Assembly: GCA_024400115.1 (NCBI GenBank)
Contig: JAKSNF010000003.1
Span: 62,001 to 126,000, forward strand
Source: Paludibacteraceae bacterium
Lineage (GTDB): Bacteria; Bacteroidota; Bacteroidia; Bacteroidales; Paludibacteraceae
DNA: 64,000 nucleotides
Reading direction: 5' to 3'
Part shown: piece after piece, positions 25,980 through 33,127 of the stretch
How positions within the stretch are numbered: position 1 is the first letter of the stretch
Layout: the number at the start of each line of letters is the position of its first letter
Notes under the pieces: generated by a model
The model's database searches: none
The model's input: only the letters and a program-made list of their open reading frames with translations
Told to the model about the DNA's origin: nothing
Program-made: the position numbers and the translations under genes

Positions 25980-26774
25980 ATGAAGCAATATCTCGATTTA
26001 TGCCGCCGTGTCCTCGAAGAGGGCGTTCGCAAGGAAGACCGTACCGGAACGGGCACTCTATCCGTCTTCGGTCATCAGATGCGTTTTAATTTGGAAGAAG
26101 GTTTCCCCCTTCTCACAACCAAGAAACTGCACCTCAAGTCCATCATATACGAACTCCTGTGGTTCTTGCAAGGCGATACCAACGTTAAGTACCTCCAAGA
26201 CCATGGCGTACGTATTTGGAACGAGTGGGCGGACGAGAACGGCGATTTAGGTCCTGTTTACGGGCATCAATGGCGCTCGTGGCCCGATTATAAGGGTGGT
26301 ACCATTGACCAGATAAAGAACGTTTTAGAGCAGATAAAGAACACTCCCGACTCGCGTCGATTGATGGTAAGTGCTTGGAACGTAGCAGAGGTGGATCAGA
26401 TGGCGTTACCGCCGTGTCATTGCCTCTTTCAGTTCTATGTAGCAGACGGCAGATTATCCTTGCAACTCTACCAACGTTCAGCGGACATTTTCTTAGGCGT
26501 GCCCTTTAATATCGCCAGTTATGCCCTACTCCTTCAGATGATGGCACAGGTGACGGGCTTAAAGGCAGGTGATTTCGTACACACGTTTGGCGATGCACAT
26601 ATCTACCTCAATCACTTGGAGCAAGTGCAATTGCAACTCACTCGTGACCCGCGTCCGCTACCTACCATGAAGATCAATCCGGAGGTCAAAGACCTCTTTG
26701 GATTCCAATATGAAGACTTTGAGTTATTGAATTATGATCCTCACCCGCACATCGCAGGTGTAGTGAGCGTCTAA
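25980..26774 (+). CDS. thyA: Thymidylate synthase
   Basis: Methylates dUMP with methylene-tetrahydrofolate. 264 residues, exactly the usual length. Catalytic Cys in [31 protein letters not shown] with the dUMP-binding Arg/Ser/Asp/Asn; [15 protein letters not shown]-terminus IAGVVSV (usually ending A(P/V)V). Couples to dihydrofolate reductase twelve bases downstream, which recycles the dihydrofolate made here. Confidence 0.98.
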   Translation: MKQYLDLCRRVLEEGVRKEDRTGTGTLSVFGHQMRFNLEEGFPLLTTKKLHLKSIIYELLWFLQGDTNVKYLQDHGVRIWNEWADENGDLGPVYGHQWRSWPDYKGGTIDQIKNVLEQIKNTPDSRRLMVSAWNVAEVDQMALPPCHCLFQFYVADGRLSLQLYQRSADIFLGVPFNIASYALLLQMMAQVTGLKAGDFVHTFGDAHIYLNHLEQVQLQLTRDPRPLPTMKINPEVKDLFGFQYEDFELLNYDPHPHIAGVVSV

Positions 26775-26786
26775 AGCTATAGAGAT

Positions 26787-27365
26787 ATGATCAGTATCAT
26801 TGTTGCAATATCAGAAGAGAATGCCATTGGCAAGCAAGGCGGTTTGCTTTGTCATTTGCCCAATGACCTCAAGCATTTCAAGACCGTGACGAGCGGCAGT
26901 ACCGTCATTATGGGTGAACGCACGTTCCTCAGTCTGCCTATCAATAAGACGACGGGCACGCACGCCCTACCCAATCGCCGCAATATCGTCATCACAGATA
27001 ATAAGGAGCACACCTTTGATGGTGCCGAAATGGCATACTCCATCGAGGATGCCATTAAACTGGCACAAGAAAACTCTCAACTTTCAACTCTCAACTCTAA
27101 ACTGCTCTACACTCTAAACTCTAAACTCTCCACTACGAAGGCTTCCGAGGCCTTCGTCATCGGCGGTGGCATGGTCTATCGTCAGTTTATGCCGTTAGCG
27201 GATAAGTTGTACATCACGCACATCCATCATTCGTGGAAAGATGCGGATACTTTCTTCCCTGAGATAAAGGAGAGTGAGTGGCAACTTATCAGTACCGAGC
27301 GTCAAGAAGCGGACGAAAACAACCCCTATCCGCATACTTTTGCCGTCTATACAAGGCGAAAATAA
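26787..27365 (+). CDS. folA: Dihydrofolate reductase with repeat-encoded insert
   Basis: 192 residues, about 25-30 longer than usual. N-terminal ISIIVAISEENAIGKQGGL, LPNDLKHFK (Asp27-equivalent), VIMGERTFLSLP, and FVIGGGMVYRQFMP, DKLYITHIHHSWKDADTFFP at the C-terminal half. Between the helix SIEDAIKLAQ and strand AFVIGGG lies an insert of about 25 residues ([21 protein letters not shown]) encoded by a heptamer array, followed by a perfect hairpin spanning the codons for TKASEAFV. All catalytic residues are intact, so the enzyme should work. Confidence 0.95.
   Translation: MISIIVAISEENAIGKQGGLLCHLPNDLKHFKTVTSGSTVIMGERTFLSLPINKTTGTHALPNRRNIVITDNKEHTFDGAEMAYSIEDAIKLAQENSQLSTLNSKLLYTLNSKLSTTKASEAFVIGGGMVYRQFMPLADKLYITHIHHSWKDADTFFPEIKESEWQLISTERQEADENNPYPHTFAVYTRRK
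27072..27134. repeat. In-frame heptamer array within folA
   Basis: About nine units: AACTCTCAACTTTCAACTCT CAACTCTAAACTGCTCTACA CTCTAAACTCTAAACTCTCC ACT. Longest intragenic copy in the window. Confidence 0.9.
27135..27157. repeat. Hairpin adjoining the folA array
   Basis: ACGAAGGC, 7-base loop, GCCTTCGT: eight perfect pairs immediately after the array and inside the coding sequence. Confidence 0.75.
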
Positions 27366-27393
27366 GATTTTTAGTAAGATTTTTGCAAAAATA

Positions 27394-27425
27394 TTTGCAT
27401 ATATCAAAAAAAAGCAGTACCTTTG
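27394..27425 (+). promoter_or_regulatory. Promoter of tRNA-His
   Basis: TTTG 27394-27397, 20 bases, TACCTTTG 27418-27425; about 70 bases of 5' leader before the tRNA. Confidence 0.85.
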
Positions 27426-27500
27426 CACCCGCTTTTGAGATAAGGTGTGAATCAATAAGCACTAATCAATAAGCAATTGGCGCGTTATACCGCGCAATAT

Positions 27501-27577
27501 GGTGGTCTTAGCTCAGTTGGTAGAGCATCGGATTGTGGTTCCGAGTGTCGTGGGTTCGAGCCCCACATTCCACCCCA
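27501..27577 (+). tRNA. tRNA-His (GUG)
   Basis: 77 bases including encoded G at -1 and 3' CCA. Cloverleaf: D-arm GCTC/GAGC, anticodon stem TCGGA/TCCGA with loop TTGTGGT (anticodon GTG at 27535-27537), T-arm GTGGG/CCCAC around TTCGAGC, C73 opposite G-1. In the acceptor stem GTGGTCT faces ATTCCAC, so pairs 5-68 and 6-67 are T-T and C-T mismatches, which is unusual. Confidence 0.93.
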
Positions 27578-27579
27578 TT

Positions 27580-27609
27580 AAGCGACCTTCTCGGTCGCTT
27601 TTGTTTTTT
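27580..27609 (+). terminator. Terminator after tRNA-His
   Basis: AAGCGACC, loop TTCTC, GGTCGCTT followed by TTGTTTTTT. Starts three bases after the CCA end. Confidence 0.9.
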
Positions 27610-28291
27610 AGGATGGGCTTCGTACCTTTGGTACTATCGTCTGAGATTGCATAAGTCCTCCGTGAACAAGTTCCCAAGTCCTTATTCTCTCTCATCCGTC
27701 TCTATCTTTAGAGATAGCCCATCCTAATAAACAAAGACCAGTCGCCGGTATTGGAATGTGCGGGCTCTTCGTTCAGGTTCTCCTTCGCAATGCTCAGTCG
27801 ATCTGCTCACTCCGTTCGCCGTGCGAGCCCCACATATGTATTCACTTGGTCGATCTGCGCCTTCGGCTTGTGCAAGCCCTTTTGCCTTCTGCCTCGTCGG
27901 GGTGTCTTGTCGCCCCTTGCCGGCGGGCGCTCCCTCCCGCCTATAGGTACGGTCTTTTCTTTCGTCCGCGCCGACTGCACTTCCTCGAAAACCGACGCCC
28001 CATGCGTCGCCCCTAACCCCACCGTCCCAGCGGCGGGGACACTACTGTTTTTACGGAAGTCAGTCTGTGCTCCTATAGCGCCCTACGGTCGCTGACCGTA
28101 CATATTTCATCATTCCATCATTCAGCGCAGCGATTCAATCCATCATTTTTCCGCCTCTCTGCCGTGTGTCATCCGTCTTTCTGTAACGGAACCTGATAGG
28201 AAGCTGATAGGAATCTCATAGGAAGCTCCATTGCACTTGCAAGAGGGAATGCAGAGACATCACCGTAGGATGACCGAACGATTTTAGCACC
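27610..28291. other. Gene-free, GC-richer stretch after tRNA-His
   Basis: About 680 bases with several overlapping short frames and no codon pattern that persists, so none is called. It contains a 12-base copy of the tRNA T-arm (CGAGCCCCACAT, 27824-27835), a segment related in inverted orientation to one downstream of tRNA-Ser (27816-27833), and an array of CTGATAGGAAG-like units (28190-28228). Looks like decayed or accreted DNA. Confidence 0.6.
28190..28228. repeat. Array of CTGATAGGAAG-like units
   Basis: ACCTGATAGGAAGCTGATAG then GAATCTCATAGGAAGCTCC: three to four imperfect 11-12 base units in a gene-free stretch. Confidence 0.65.
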
Positions 28292-28327
28292 TAAAAATAA
28301 ACATCGCACCCCCGAAAGGCTGCGATG
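28292..28327 (-). terminator. Terminator of the DUF3791-type pair
   Basis: Minus strand: CATCGCA, loop of 12, TGCGATG, then TTTATTTTT. Located 54 bases after the stop of the 71-residue gene. Confidence 0.75.
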
Positions 28328-28381
28328 ATATTGTTTTACATCTCGTGAGTGATGACCTCATTAAGTCCAGAGGCGGGGCTA

Positions 28382-28597
28382 TTACTTAACTAATTCTTTT
28401 TGTAGAGCATCATATACATAGCCAATACTTTGATAATAGTATCCGGTATCTGTATTTTGAAGATTACGGAAAGTAACGGAATTATATACCTTACTCAATG
28501 CTTGCTCCATAGAGTAATGCTGTTCTTCAATTAGAATCTGTGCCAACGCAATGGTCACATCCTCTTTCATACATTGTATTTGTCCTTCTGTTAACAT
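28382..28597 (-). CDS. Small hypothetical protein, partner of DUF3791-like gene
   Basis: 71 residues: MLTEGQIQCMKEDVTIALAQ, then a predicted helix pair and LQNTDTGYYYQSIGYVYDAL. Proteins with the QSxxYVYDxL ending occur next to DUF3791 genes in gut Bacteroidota and Firmicutes clusters that usually also hold a DUF3990 (ADP-ribosyltransferase-like) gene. No such gene is here. Function unknown; possible antitoxin-type accessory. Confidence 0.65.
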   Translation of the reverse strand: MLTEGQIQCMKEDVTIALAQILIEEQHYSMEQALSKVYNSVTFRNLQNTDTGYYYQSIGYVYDALQKELVK

Positions 28598-28657
28598 AAG
28601 GTTTGCCTTTTGCCAAATCCGGTTGGCTCACTAAAACATCTGATCCATGGTATAACT

Positions 28658-28882
28658 TCATACTAATGTTCCTCCATGATTTGAACAAACCATTATTAAA
28701 TCTTCTACATTTTCCTCAAAGGATAATGTGTGTAAGATATTATAGTGCTGAAAAAAATACTCCAATCCATGATGGTCCCTAATGTAGTTATATGCCACAT
28801 CTTGAGACAGATTGAAATGAGTAGCAAACTCTGCTACGAGTGCTACAAGAAATCCTAATATATTCTTATCTAACCTCGACAT
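28658..28882 (-). CDS. DUF3791-like small protein
   Basis: 74 residues, all-helical prediction: ILGFLVALVAEFATHFNLSQ, AYNYIRDHHGLEYFFQHYN, ILHTLSFEENVEDLIMVC. The F-V-x-x-x-E-x-A, YxxLHT and the aspartate-rich last helix match DUF3791 as I remember it, a family linked with DUF3990 in toxin-like loci. First gene after the promoter 28922-28953; 60 bases before its partner. The missing toxin makes this look like an orphan remnant or an immunity-only locus. Confidence 0.65.
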   Translation of the reverse strand: MSRLDKNILGFLVALVAEFATHFNLSQDVAYNYIRDHHGLEYFFQHYNILHTLSFEENVEDLIMVCSNHGGTLV

Positions 28883-28921
28883 TTATTCTTTATATGTATG
28901 TCTTTGCAACACTTTCGGCTG

Positions 28922-28953
28922 CAAAGGTACACTTTTTTTCCAACATATGCAAA
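28922..28953 (-). promoter_or_regulatory. Promoter of the DUF3791-type pair
   Basis: Minus strand TTTG 28953-28950, 20 bases, TACCTTTG 28929-28922. Confidence 0.85.
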
Positions 28954-29220
28954 TATAAAAACCAAAAAATGACTTTTTTTTCAGTTTTTAGTGCAGAAAT
29001 CAAAAATAGAGTAAAAAGAGGACGACAAAATGTTTTGGAAAAGTTTTGGAATCTATTTGGAAAAATGGTATATGTACCTTTTTAGCCTTCAATAACGTCG
29101 GTCAATCGTCGGTCAATCGACGGTCGAACGGCAATCAAGCGGCAGTCAAACGACAATCAAACGACAATCACAAGGGCTTTTATAGACCTTTTGCTATCCT
29201 GTTGCGGTACTATCCGGCAC
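28954..29220. other. Gene-free repeat-bearing stretch
   Basis: No convincing gene. Contains TTTTGGAAAAGTTTTGGAAT-like direct repeats around 29032-29066 and the array at 29096-29171. Confidence 0.55.
29096..29171. repeat. Array of CGGTCAATC / CGACAATCAAA units
   Basis: Seven units of 10-11 bases drifting from CGTCGGTCAATC through CGGCAATCAAG to CGACAATCAAA, between genes. Confidence 0.75.
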
Positions 29221-29252
29221 AAAAAACCGCTCCGAGTGCTGCTCGAAGCGGT
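29221..29252 (-). terminator. Terminator downstream of the interrupted small gene
   Basis: Minus strand ACCGCT, T, CGAG, 3-4 base loop, CTCG, G, AGCGGT followed by TTTTT. Serves the transcript coming from the LRR operon. Confidence 0.8.
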
Positions 29253-29278
29253 CGTGTCTATTGTCCTATATAAGATGT

Positions 29279-29401
29279 TTAGTCTATATAAATGTGATCT
29301 ACATCACCTCCTTTTCCTATCGGAGTATAAGATCCTGCCATCATTTGACCAAAGGTCATTTCTTGCGCCTGCGTTGCAGGGGTTTAATATTGCTTTTTCA
29401 T
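29279..29401 (-). pseudogene. Interrupted small gene of the MKKxYxxP type (in-frame TAA at codon 6)
   Basis: Read from ATG at 29401: MKKQY, stop, then TPATQAQEMTFGQMMAGS and YTPIGKGGDVDHIYID, stop, all in one frame of 41 codons. The pattern MKKxYxxPx...MxxGS...GGDxD is that of very short, often acid-ended proteins common in Bacteroidales. The TAA at codon 6 breaks it. It is followed by a good terminator, suggesting the locus was recently functional or that codon 15 or 20 (Met) is used as start. Confidence 0.5.
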
Positions 29402-29435
29402 ATTAGTCGTTAGTTTTTAGTCATTAGTTTTAGGC

Positions 29436-29476
29436 GAGTAAAACCCTACTCCTCTACCCCTCTACTCCTCTACTCC
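29436..29476. repeat. Array of CCTCTACTC units after the 279-residue gene
   Basis: CCCTACTCCTCTACCCCTCT ACTCCTCTACTCCC; its last units enter the 3' end of the minus-strand gene. Unit akin to the array in the C_GCAxxG_C_C gene. Confidence 0.65.
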
Positions 29477-30301
29477 CATAATCGTATACATTTTGTTATC
29501 TCTTACAATGCGGAATTGGCCGTTCTCTATCACTTTCATTGCTGATTTGTGATTTGTGATTGCTGATTGTCCAAGCCCTGTCGGGGTGCTGTTGGGTTTG
29601 GGCATCGTCATACGGGGAGCACCATGAGGAGCAGGTGCCTGTTTCGGGGCTTTACCTGCAATCACATAAGCGCGGTGGTCAGCCATCGTAACCCAACCCG
29701 TCACCTTGCAGAGTTGGTTCTGATAAACAACATAGTTGCCAACTAACTCGTTGTCTCCATGTTCGTCACAAGTAATCTCCGCAAAGTTACCTTGTATCGG
29801 GTGTTCTGCGGTAGCCGTTACAGGACTTGGGGCAATCTCGCTACCATATTTCACTTTGAGTTCGGTAGCGGTATAGCGGATGATATAGCCATAACCGGCT
29901 TGGGGTTCGGTGATTTGTTCGAGGATGAACTCGGTTGAGGTCTCGCTCACCACATTCCAGAAGGTAGCACCGTCGATGGCGGTGATATTGCGCTCCATGC
30001 AGATCGTGTTCCAGTCGTTGGCTGTCACACCGGTTCGGAGGGTTACCCACTCGTCAATGGGTGCCACGGGGACACCGAAGGTAGTTGTTACATCGCCGTT
30101 AGCGAGGTCGTAAGTTTTACCGTTAATCACAGGATTGTGGTCGATAAAGGTTACTTCGGGATTAGAGGCAAGCATATACCAGTCGGTAGTCTCATTTTGC
30201 ACGAATTTGACGGCAGTGACTTCATCCTCTAATAATTGGACTTGTGCCACAGCGCTTAGTGTCATCAGGCACGCTAATGATAAAATCAAAGATTTTTTCA
30301 T
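29462..30301 (-). CDS. Secreted hypothetical protein with conserved C-terminal tail
   Basis: 279 residues with signal peptide (MKKSLILSLACLMTLSAVAQ). The body is strand-rich and not recognised (ATFWNVVSETSTEFILEQIT, GYGYIIRYTATELKV). It ends with MKVIENGQFRIVRDNKMYTI and MGVEE; a GQxxIxRxxxxYxxxG tail recurs at the end of many secreted Bacteroidales proteins and may be a sorting or anchoring signal. The segment GQSAITNHKSAMK just before it is encoded by a TGATTTGTGATT-type array. 31 bases downstream of the LRR gene, probably co-transcribed. Confidence 0.7.
   Translation of the reverse strand: MKKSLILSLACLMTLSAVAQVQLLEDEVTAVKFVQNETTDWYMLASNPEVTFIDHNPVINGKTYDLANGDVTTTFGVPVAPIDEWVTLRTGVTANDWNTICMERNITAIDGATFWNVVSETSTEFILEQITEPQAGYGYIIRYTATELKVKYGSEIAPSPVTATAEHPIQGNFAEITCDEHGDNELVGNYVVYQNQLCKVTGWVTMADHRAYVIAGKAPKQAPAPHGAPRMTMPKPNSTPTGLGQSAITNHKSAMKVIENGQFRIVRDNKMYTIMGVEE
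29535..29572. repeat. In-frame array (GATTTGTGATT units) with neighbouring hairpin
   Basis: GCTGATTTGTGATTTGTGAT TGCTGATTGTCC on the plus strand, followed by a CCCTGTCGGGG mini-hairpin at about 29577-29587. Encodes GQSAITNHKSA on the minus strand. Confidence 0.65.
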
Positions 30302-30332
30302 ATGTTTAATGTATGATGTATGCTTATTGTGC

Positions 30333-31625
30333 TTATTCTTGTTTCCCGTATGTTACTTTGTCGGGGTTGACGAGTTTGAGGGTCTTGTCGCCCTTGGTAA
30401 TCGTCACCGTATGTCCCGTAGTGCCTTCGGGGTCAGTGGGGAGAGCAGCGGCAGCCTCGGCAAGACCGGCGGCTTTACCTTCCTCGATACCTTCGGCTTT
30501 GCCGTCTTGGAAGAGTTGAATCATAGAAAGAATTTGGTTCTTTATGTTATCAACTTTTTCCTTGGTATCTGTACCTGCTGCCTTAATGTCAACAATAGCA
30601 CCATTTATCCAATTGTTCATTTCGGTATTTTGAATACCCTGTCCGGCAGTTTGTATCTCTGCGATAGCATCGGCTTTGTACTTGGCAAGATCAATATCAG
30701 CCAACGCCTGTGTCTTGATAGAGTTAACACCCGCTTCGGTTGTGGCGTTGTTGATATTCGTTATAGCAGTAGTAGCGATAGCAAGGATAGCCTCATCGGT
30801 AACACCATCGATGGCTGCGTTTATCTCTGCAATAGCAGCGGTCTTGATATTAGGAAGAGGATTATATTCTACAAATGTTCCAAAGCATTTCCATTGGTCA
30901 GCGTTTTGATAGAGTGCCAACGAACCGGCAGGCACATGCAGGGTGGCAGTGCCAATAGAGGCATCCAAGAAGAGATAAGATCCTATAGTCGGTAATGTTG
31001 TTGTCCAAGCCACATAAAAATCGGTCAGACCAGAGCAATTTATAAACGCACCATAGCCAATCTCAGTTACATTTGCGGGGATAGTGATGGAGGTTAACGA
31101 TTCACACTTCTGGAAAGCTTGATCTCCAATCGTTGTTAAACCTTCTGGAAGTGTTACAGAGGCCAATGAACAAGATACAAAAGAGTTTCTTCCAATCGAA
31201 GTAAGACCTTCCGGAAGGGTAATGGAGGTCAATGCGGTACACTCATAAAAAGCCCATCCCGTTCCTTCGTCTCCATACATTGTCACTAACTCGCCTGCAA
31301 AAGTAATCGTGCCGGCGTGGGTTGATTCGTCATAGTTGTACGTATAATTCAGCACTTGACCATTGGCATCGAGGAAACAATTGGGGTTGAAGAAACCAAA
31401 CCCCATCTTCTTAAGTTCAGATGGGTCATCCATATATGCGAACTCAGGATACTGAGCCTTGAACGCTTCCCACTTGGCACCGTCTCCCGTCTCATAATCG
31501 TATATCAATTCATAGATGTCACCAGAATATAACTTCTTAGTTGAAGTAAAAGTAATGACAGAGTTTGCTGCCCACAGTCCGACGCTCAGCGTCAGGGCGG
31601 CGAATAAAATAGTTAGTTTTTTCAT
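30333..31625 (-). CDS. Secreted BspA-type leucine-rich repeat protein
   Basis: 430 residues, signal peptide (MKKLTILFAALTLSVGLWA). Residues about 130-210 carry BspA/LRR_5-type repeats: LTSITLPEGLTSIGRNSF, LASVTLPEGLTTIGDQAF, LTSITIPANVTEIGYGAF. After the repeats comes an alanine/isoleucine-rich helical stretch (about 240-385) with repeated AxAxIxxA periodicity, then EGIEEGKAAGLAEAAAALP and a tail GHTVTITKGDKTLKLVNPDK. Surface-exposed binding is typical for the family; partner unknown. First gene of the unit, promoter 31681-31712. Confidence 0.82.
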   Translation of the reverse strand: MKKLTILFAALTLSVGLWAANSVITFTSTKKLYSGDIYELIYDYETGDGAKWEAFKAQYPEFAYMDDPSELKKMGFGFFNPNCFLDANGQVLNYTYNYDESTHAGTITFAGELVTMYGDEGTGWAFYECTALTSITLPEGLTSIGRNSFVSCSLASVTLPEGLTTIGDQAFQKCESLTSITIPANVTEIGYGAFINCSGLTDFYVAWTTTLPTIGSYLFLDASIGTATLHVPAGSLALYQNADQWKCFGTFVEYNPLPNIKTAAIAEINAAIDGVTDEAILAIATTAITNINNATTEAGVNSIKTQALADIDLAKYKADAIAEIQTAGQGIQNTEMNNWINGAIVDIKAAGTDTKEKVDNIKNQILSMIQLFQDGKAEGIEEGKAAGLAEAAAALPTDPEGTTGHTVTITKGDKTLKLVNPDKVTYGKQE

Positions 31626-31660
31626 TATGTTTAATGTTTGATGTATGATGTATGCTTAAT
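31626..31660. repeat. Array of ATGTATGATGT-type units in the LRR gene leader
   Basis: ATGTTTAATGTTTGATGTAT GATGTATGCTTAATG. The same unit type lies at 30302-30325, 40935-40966 and 58208-58245, each time just upstream of a minus-strand gene start. Confidence 0.65.
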
Positions 31661-31680
31661 GATTTGCACAAATTTGGGTG

Positions 31681-31712
31681 CAAAGATACGGATTTTTTTT
31701 GAAATATGCAAA
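31681..31712 (-). promoter_or_regulatory. Promoter of the LRR unit
   Basis: Minus strand TTTG 31712-31709, 20 bases, TATCTTTG 31688-31681. Confidence 0.85.
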
Positions 31713-31736
31713 TAAAAAGCAATATTTAATAAAGAA

Positions 31737-32924
31737 TTAGGCAAAGAATTCGGTTATATTGTGAGATAGCAGGTCTGAAATAGGAATACCACCTGTTCCC
31801 ACTATAATCGTATGTGCCGGATGGAATTTGTTCTCAAAGGTGTAGATACCGCTATTTGTTTTTCTGCGACCTGATTTGACTTCAACTGCAATGACCCTGT
31901 TGCCCATTTGTACAATAAAATCAACCTCCTCATTTTTGTCTCTCCAATAGAATACATCATAATCATATTCTCTACTCCCGGACAATAGCCACGCACCAAT
32001 GGCAGATTCTACCCAATGCCCCCACAACTCACTATTCGTAAAGACATTAGCAAACTTGCTCCCCTTTTGGGCAGATAAAAGGGCGTTGTTCCAAACCTGG
32101 TATTTAGGGATTGACATGTATTTACGGGCTTCATCGGCTGCGTATTTACGCAAGCCCCCCAACATCCTACTTTCGTTTAACACGCGTAGATAGGTGGTAA
32201 TAGTATCCGAGTTGCCGGCATCTTGCAACATCCCCATAATCTTATTGTTGGATAGAAGTTCTCCGGAATAGATGCAACCCAAATCAAACAACTGGCGTAG
32301 TAACGCAGGCTTATAAATGCGTTTCGTTAGAAGAACATCTTGGGAAATGGCAGGTTCAATAATAGATTCCTTTATGTATTGCCTCCATCGTGATTCGTTA
32401 TTTACAAAACGCGCACCGCCGGGGTATCCTCCGTAATATATGTACTGTTCGAGATTAAACCCAAATGCCTCCTTCATTTCCAAATAAGACCAATGTCCCA
32501 TTTCTATTACCTCAAATCGTCCCGCTAATGATTCGGTCAAGCCGTCCATTATCATAAGCCGACTACTACCCAATAAGATAACCTTAATTTTGATTGACTC
32601 GCGTGTATCGCGGTCATATTCGGCTTTAACAAACTCGCTCCAATTTGGCAATTTATGTATCTCATCTATGGATAGAATCATTTCGTCATAGTTGTGTAGG
32701 TGCATCAGCTGTCTAACTTGCATCCAAACACTACTAATCCACTTAGGATCACTATTAGGAGCTTCTTCCGCAGAAACAGACAAGAACGGCTGCTGTACAG
32801 CGTCTAAAACTTGAGCCACCATAGTGGATTTGCCAACTTGCCGCGGTCCCATAATAACTTGCATATATCCTCGCGGCTCCTGCATCCTTGCAAGCAAGGT
32901 TTGGTATTCAGAACGAACAAACAT
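31737..32924 (-). CDS. DUF4143-containing AAA ATPase
   Basis: 395 residues. N-terminal AAA_14-type ATPase with Walker A MGPRQVGKSTMV (about 26-37) and Walker B MILSIDEIHKLPNW; C-terminal DUF4143 nuclease-like domain with FYWRDKNEEVDFIVQ and VIAVEVKSGRR, the PD-(D/E)XK-like acidic and lysine residues. This family is abundant and often laterally spread in gut Bacteroidota; role not established. Single-gene unit. Its leader holds three direct repeats with 22-base period (32934-32995), suggesting regulation. Confidence 0.88.
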   Translation of the reverse strand: MFVRSEYQTLLARMQEPRGYMQVIMGPRQVGKSTMVAQVLDAVQQPFLSVSAEEAPNSDPKWISSVWMQVRQLMHLHNYDEMILSIDEIHKLPNWSEFVKAEYDRDTRESIKIKVILLGSSRLMIMDGLTESLAGRFEVIEMGHWSYLEMKEAFGFNLEQYIYYGGYPGGARFVNNESRWRQYIKESIIEPAISQDVLLTKRIYKPALLRQLFDLGCIYSGELLSNNKIMGMLQDAGNSDTITTYLRVLNESRMLGGLRKYAADEARKYMSIPKYQVWNNALLSAQKGSKFANVFTNSELWGHWVESAIGAWLLSGSREYDYDVFYWRDKNEEVDFIVQMGNRVIAVEVKSGRRKTNSGIYTFENKFHPAHTIIVGTGGIPISDLLSHNITEFFA

Positions 32925-32933
32925 ACTTTTTAA

Positions 32934-32995
32934 TTACAAAATTCACGATTTATAGTTACAAAATTCACGAATCTTTATGATAAATTTCACGAATT
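32934..32995. promoter_or_regulatory. Three operator-like direct repeats in the DUF4143 gene leader
   Basis: TTACAAAATTCACGATT (32934), TTACAAAATTCACGAAT (32956) and TGATAAATTTCACGAAT (32978), spaced exactly 22 bases, between the promoter -7 box and the start codon. Confidence 0.55.
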
Positions 32996-33001
32996 CCGCG
33001 G

Positions 33002-33033
33002 CAAATATACAACAAAAATTTGGTATGAGCAAA
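33002..33033 (-). promoter_or_regulatory. Promoter of the DUF4143 ATPase
   Basis: Minus strand TTTG 33033-33030, 20 bases, TATATTTG 33009-33002. Confidence 0.75.
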
Positions 33034-33127
33034 TTTTAGAGCAAAAAAATGAAAATTATTTTCAGTTTGCACATAATCCAGCCAACTCGGTGAACGAAAT
33101 CACGCCAAAACACTTCCGGATGCAAAA

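Noticed and set aside
27067..27160. folA as a frameshifted or broken gene because of the repeat
   Set aside because: The frame continues through the array without a stop and all downstream DHFR motifs follow in order.
27533..28095. Several overlapping short frames after tRNA-His, up to 114 residues
   Set aside because: Three frames are open at once in a GC-rich stretch, with Arg/Pro/Cys-rich translations, and one begins inside the tRNA; typical spurious calls.
30302..30332. Separate promoter for the 279-residue secreted protein
   Set aside because: The 31-base spacer holds only an ATGTATGATGT array; no TTTG-N20-TAnnTTTG pattern is present, so co-transcription with the LRR gene is more likely.
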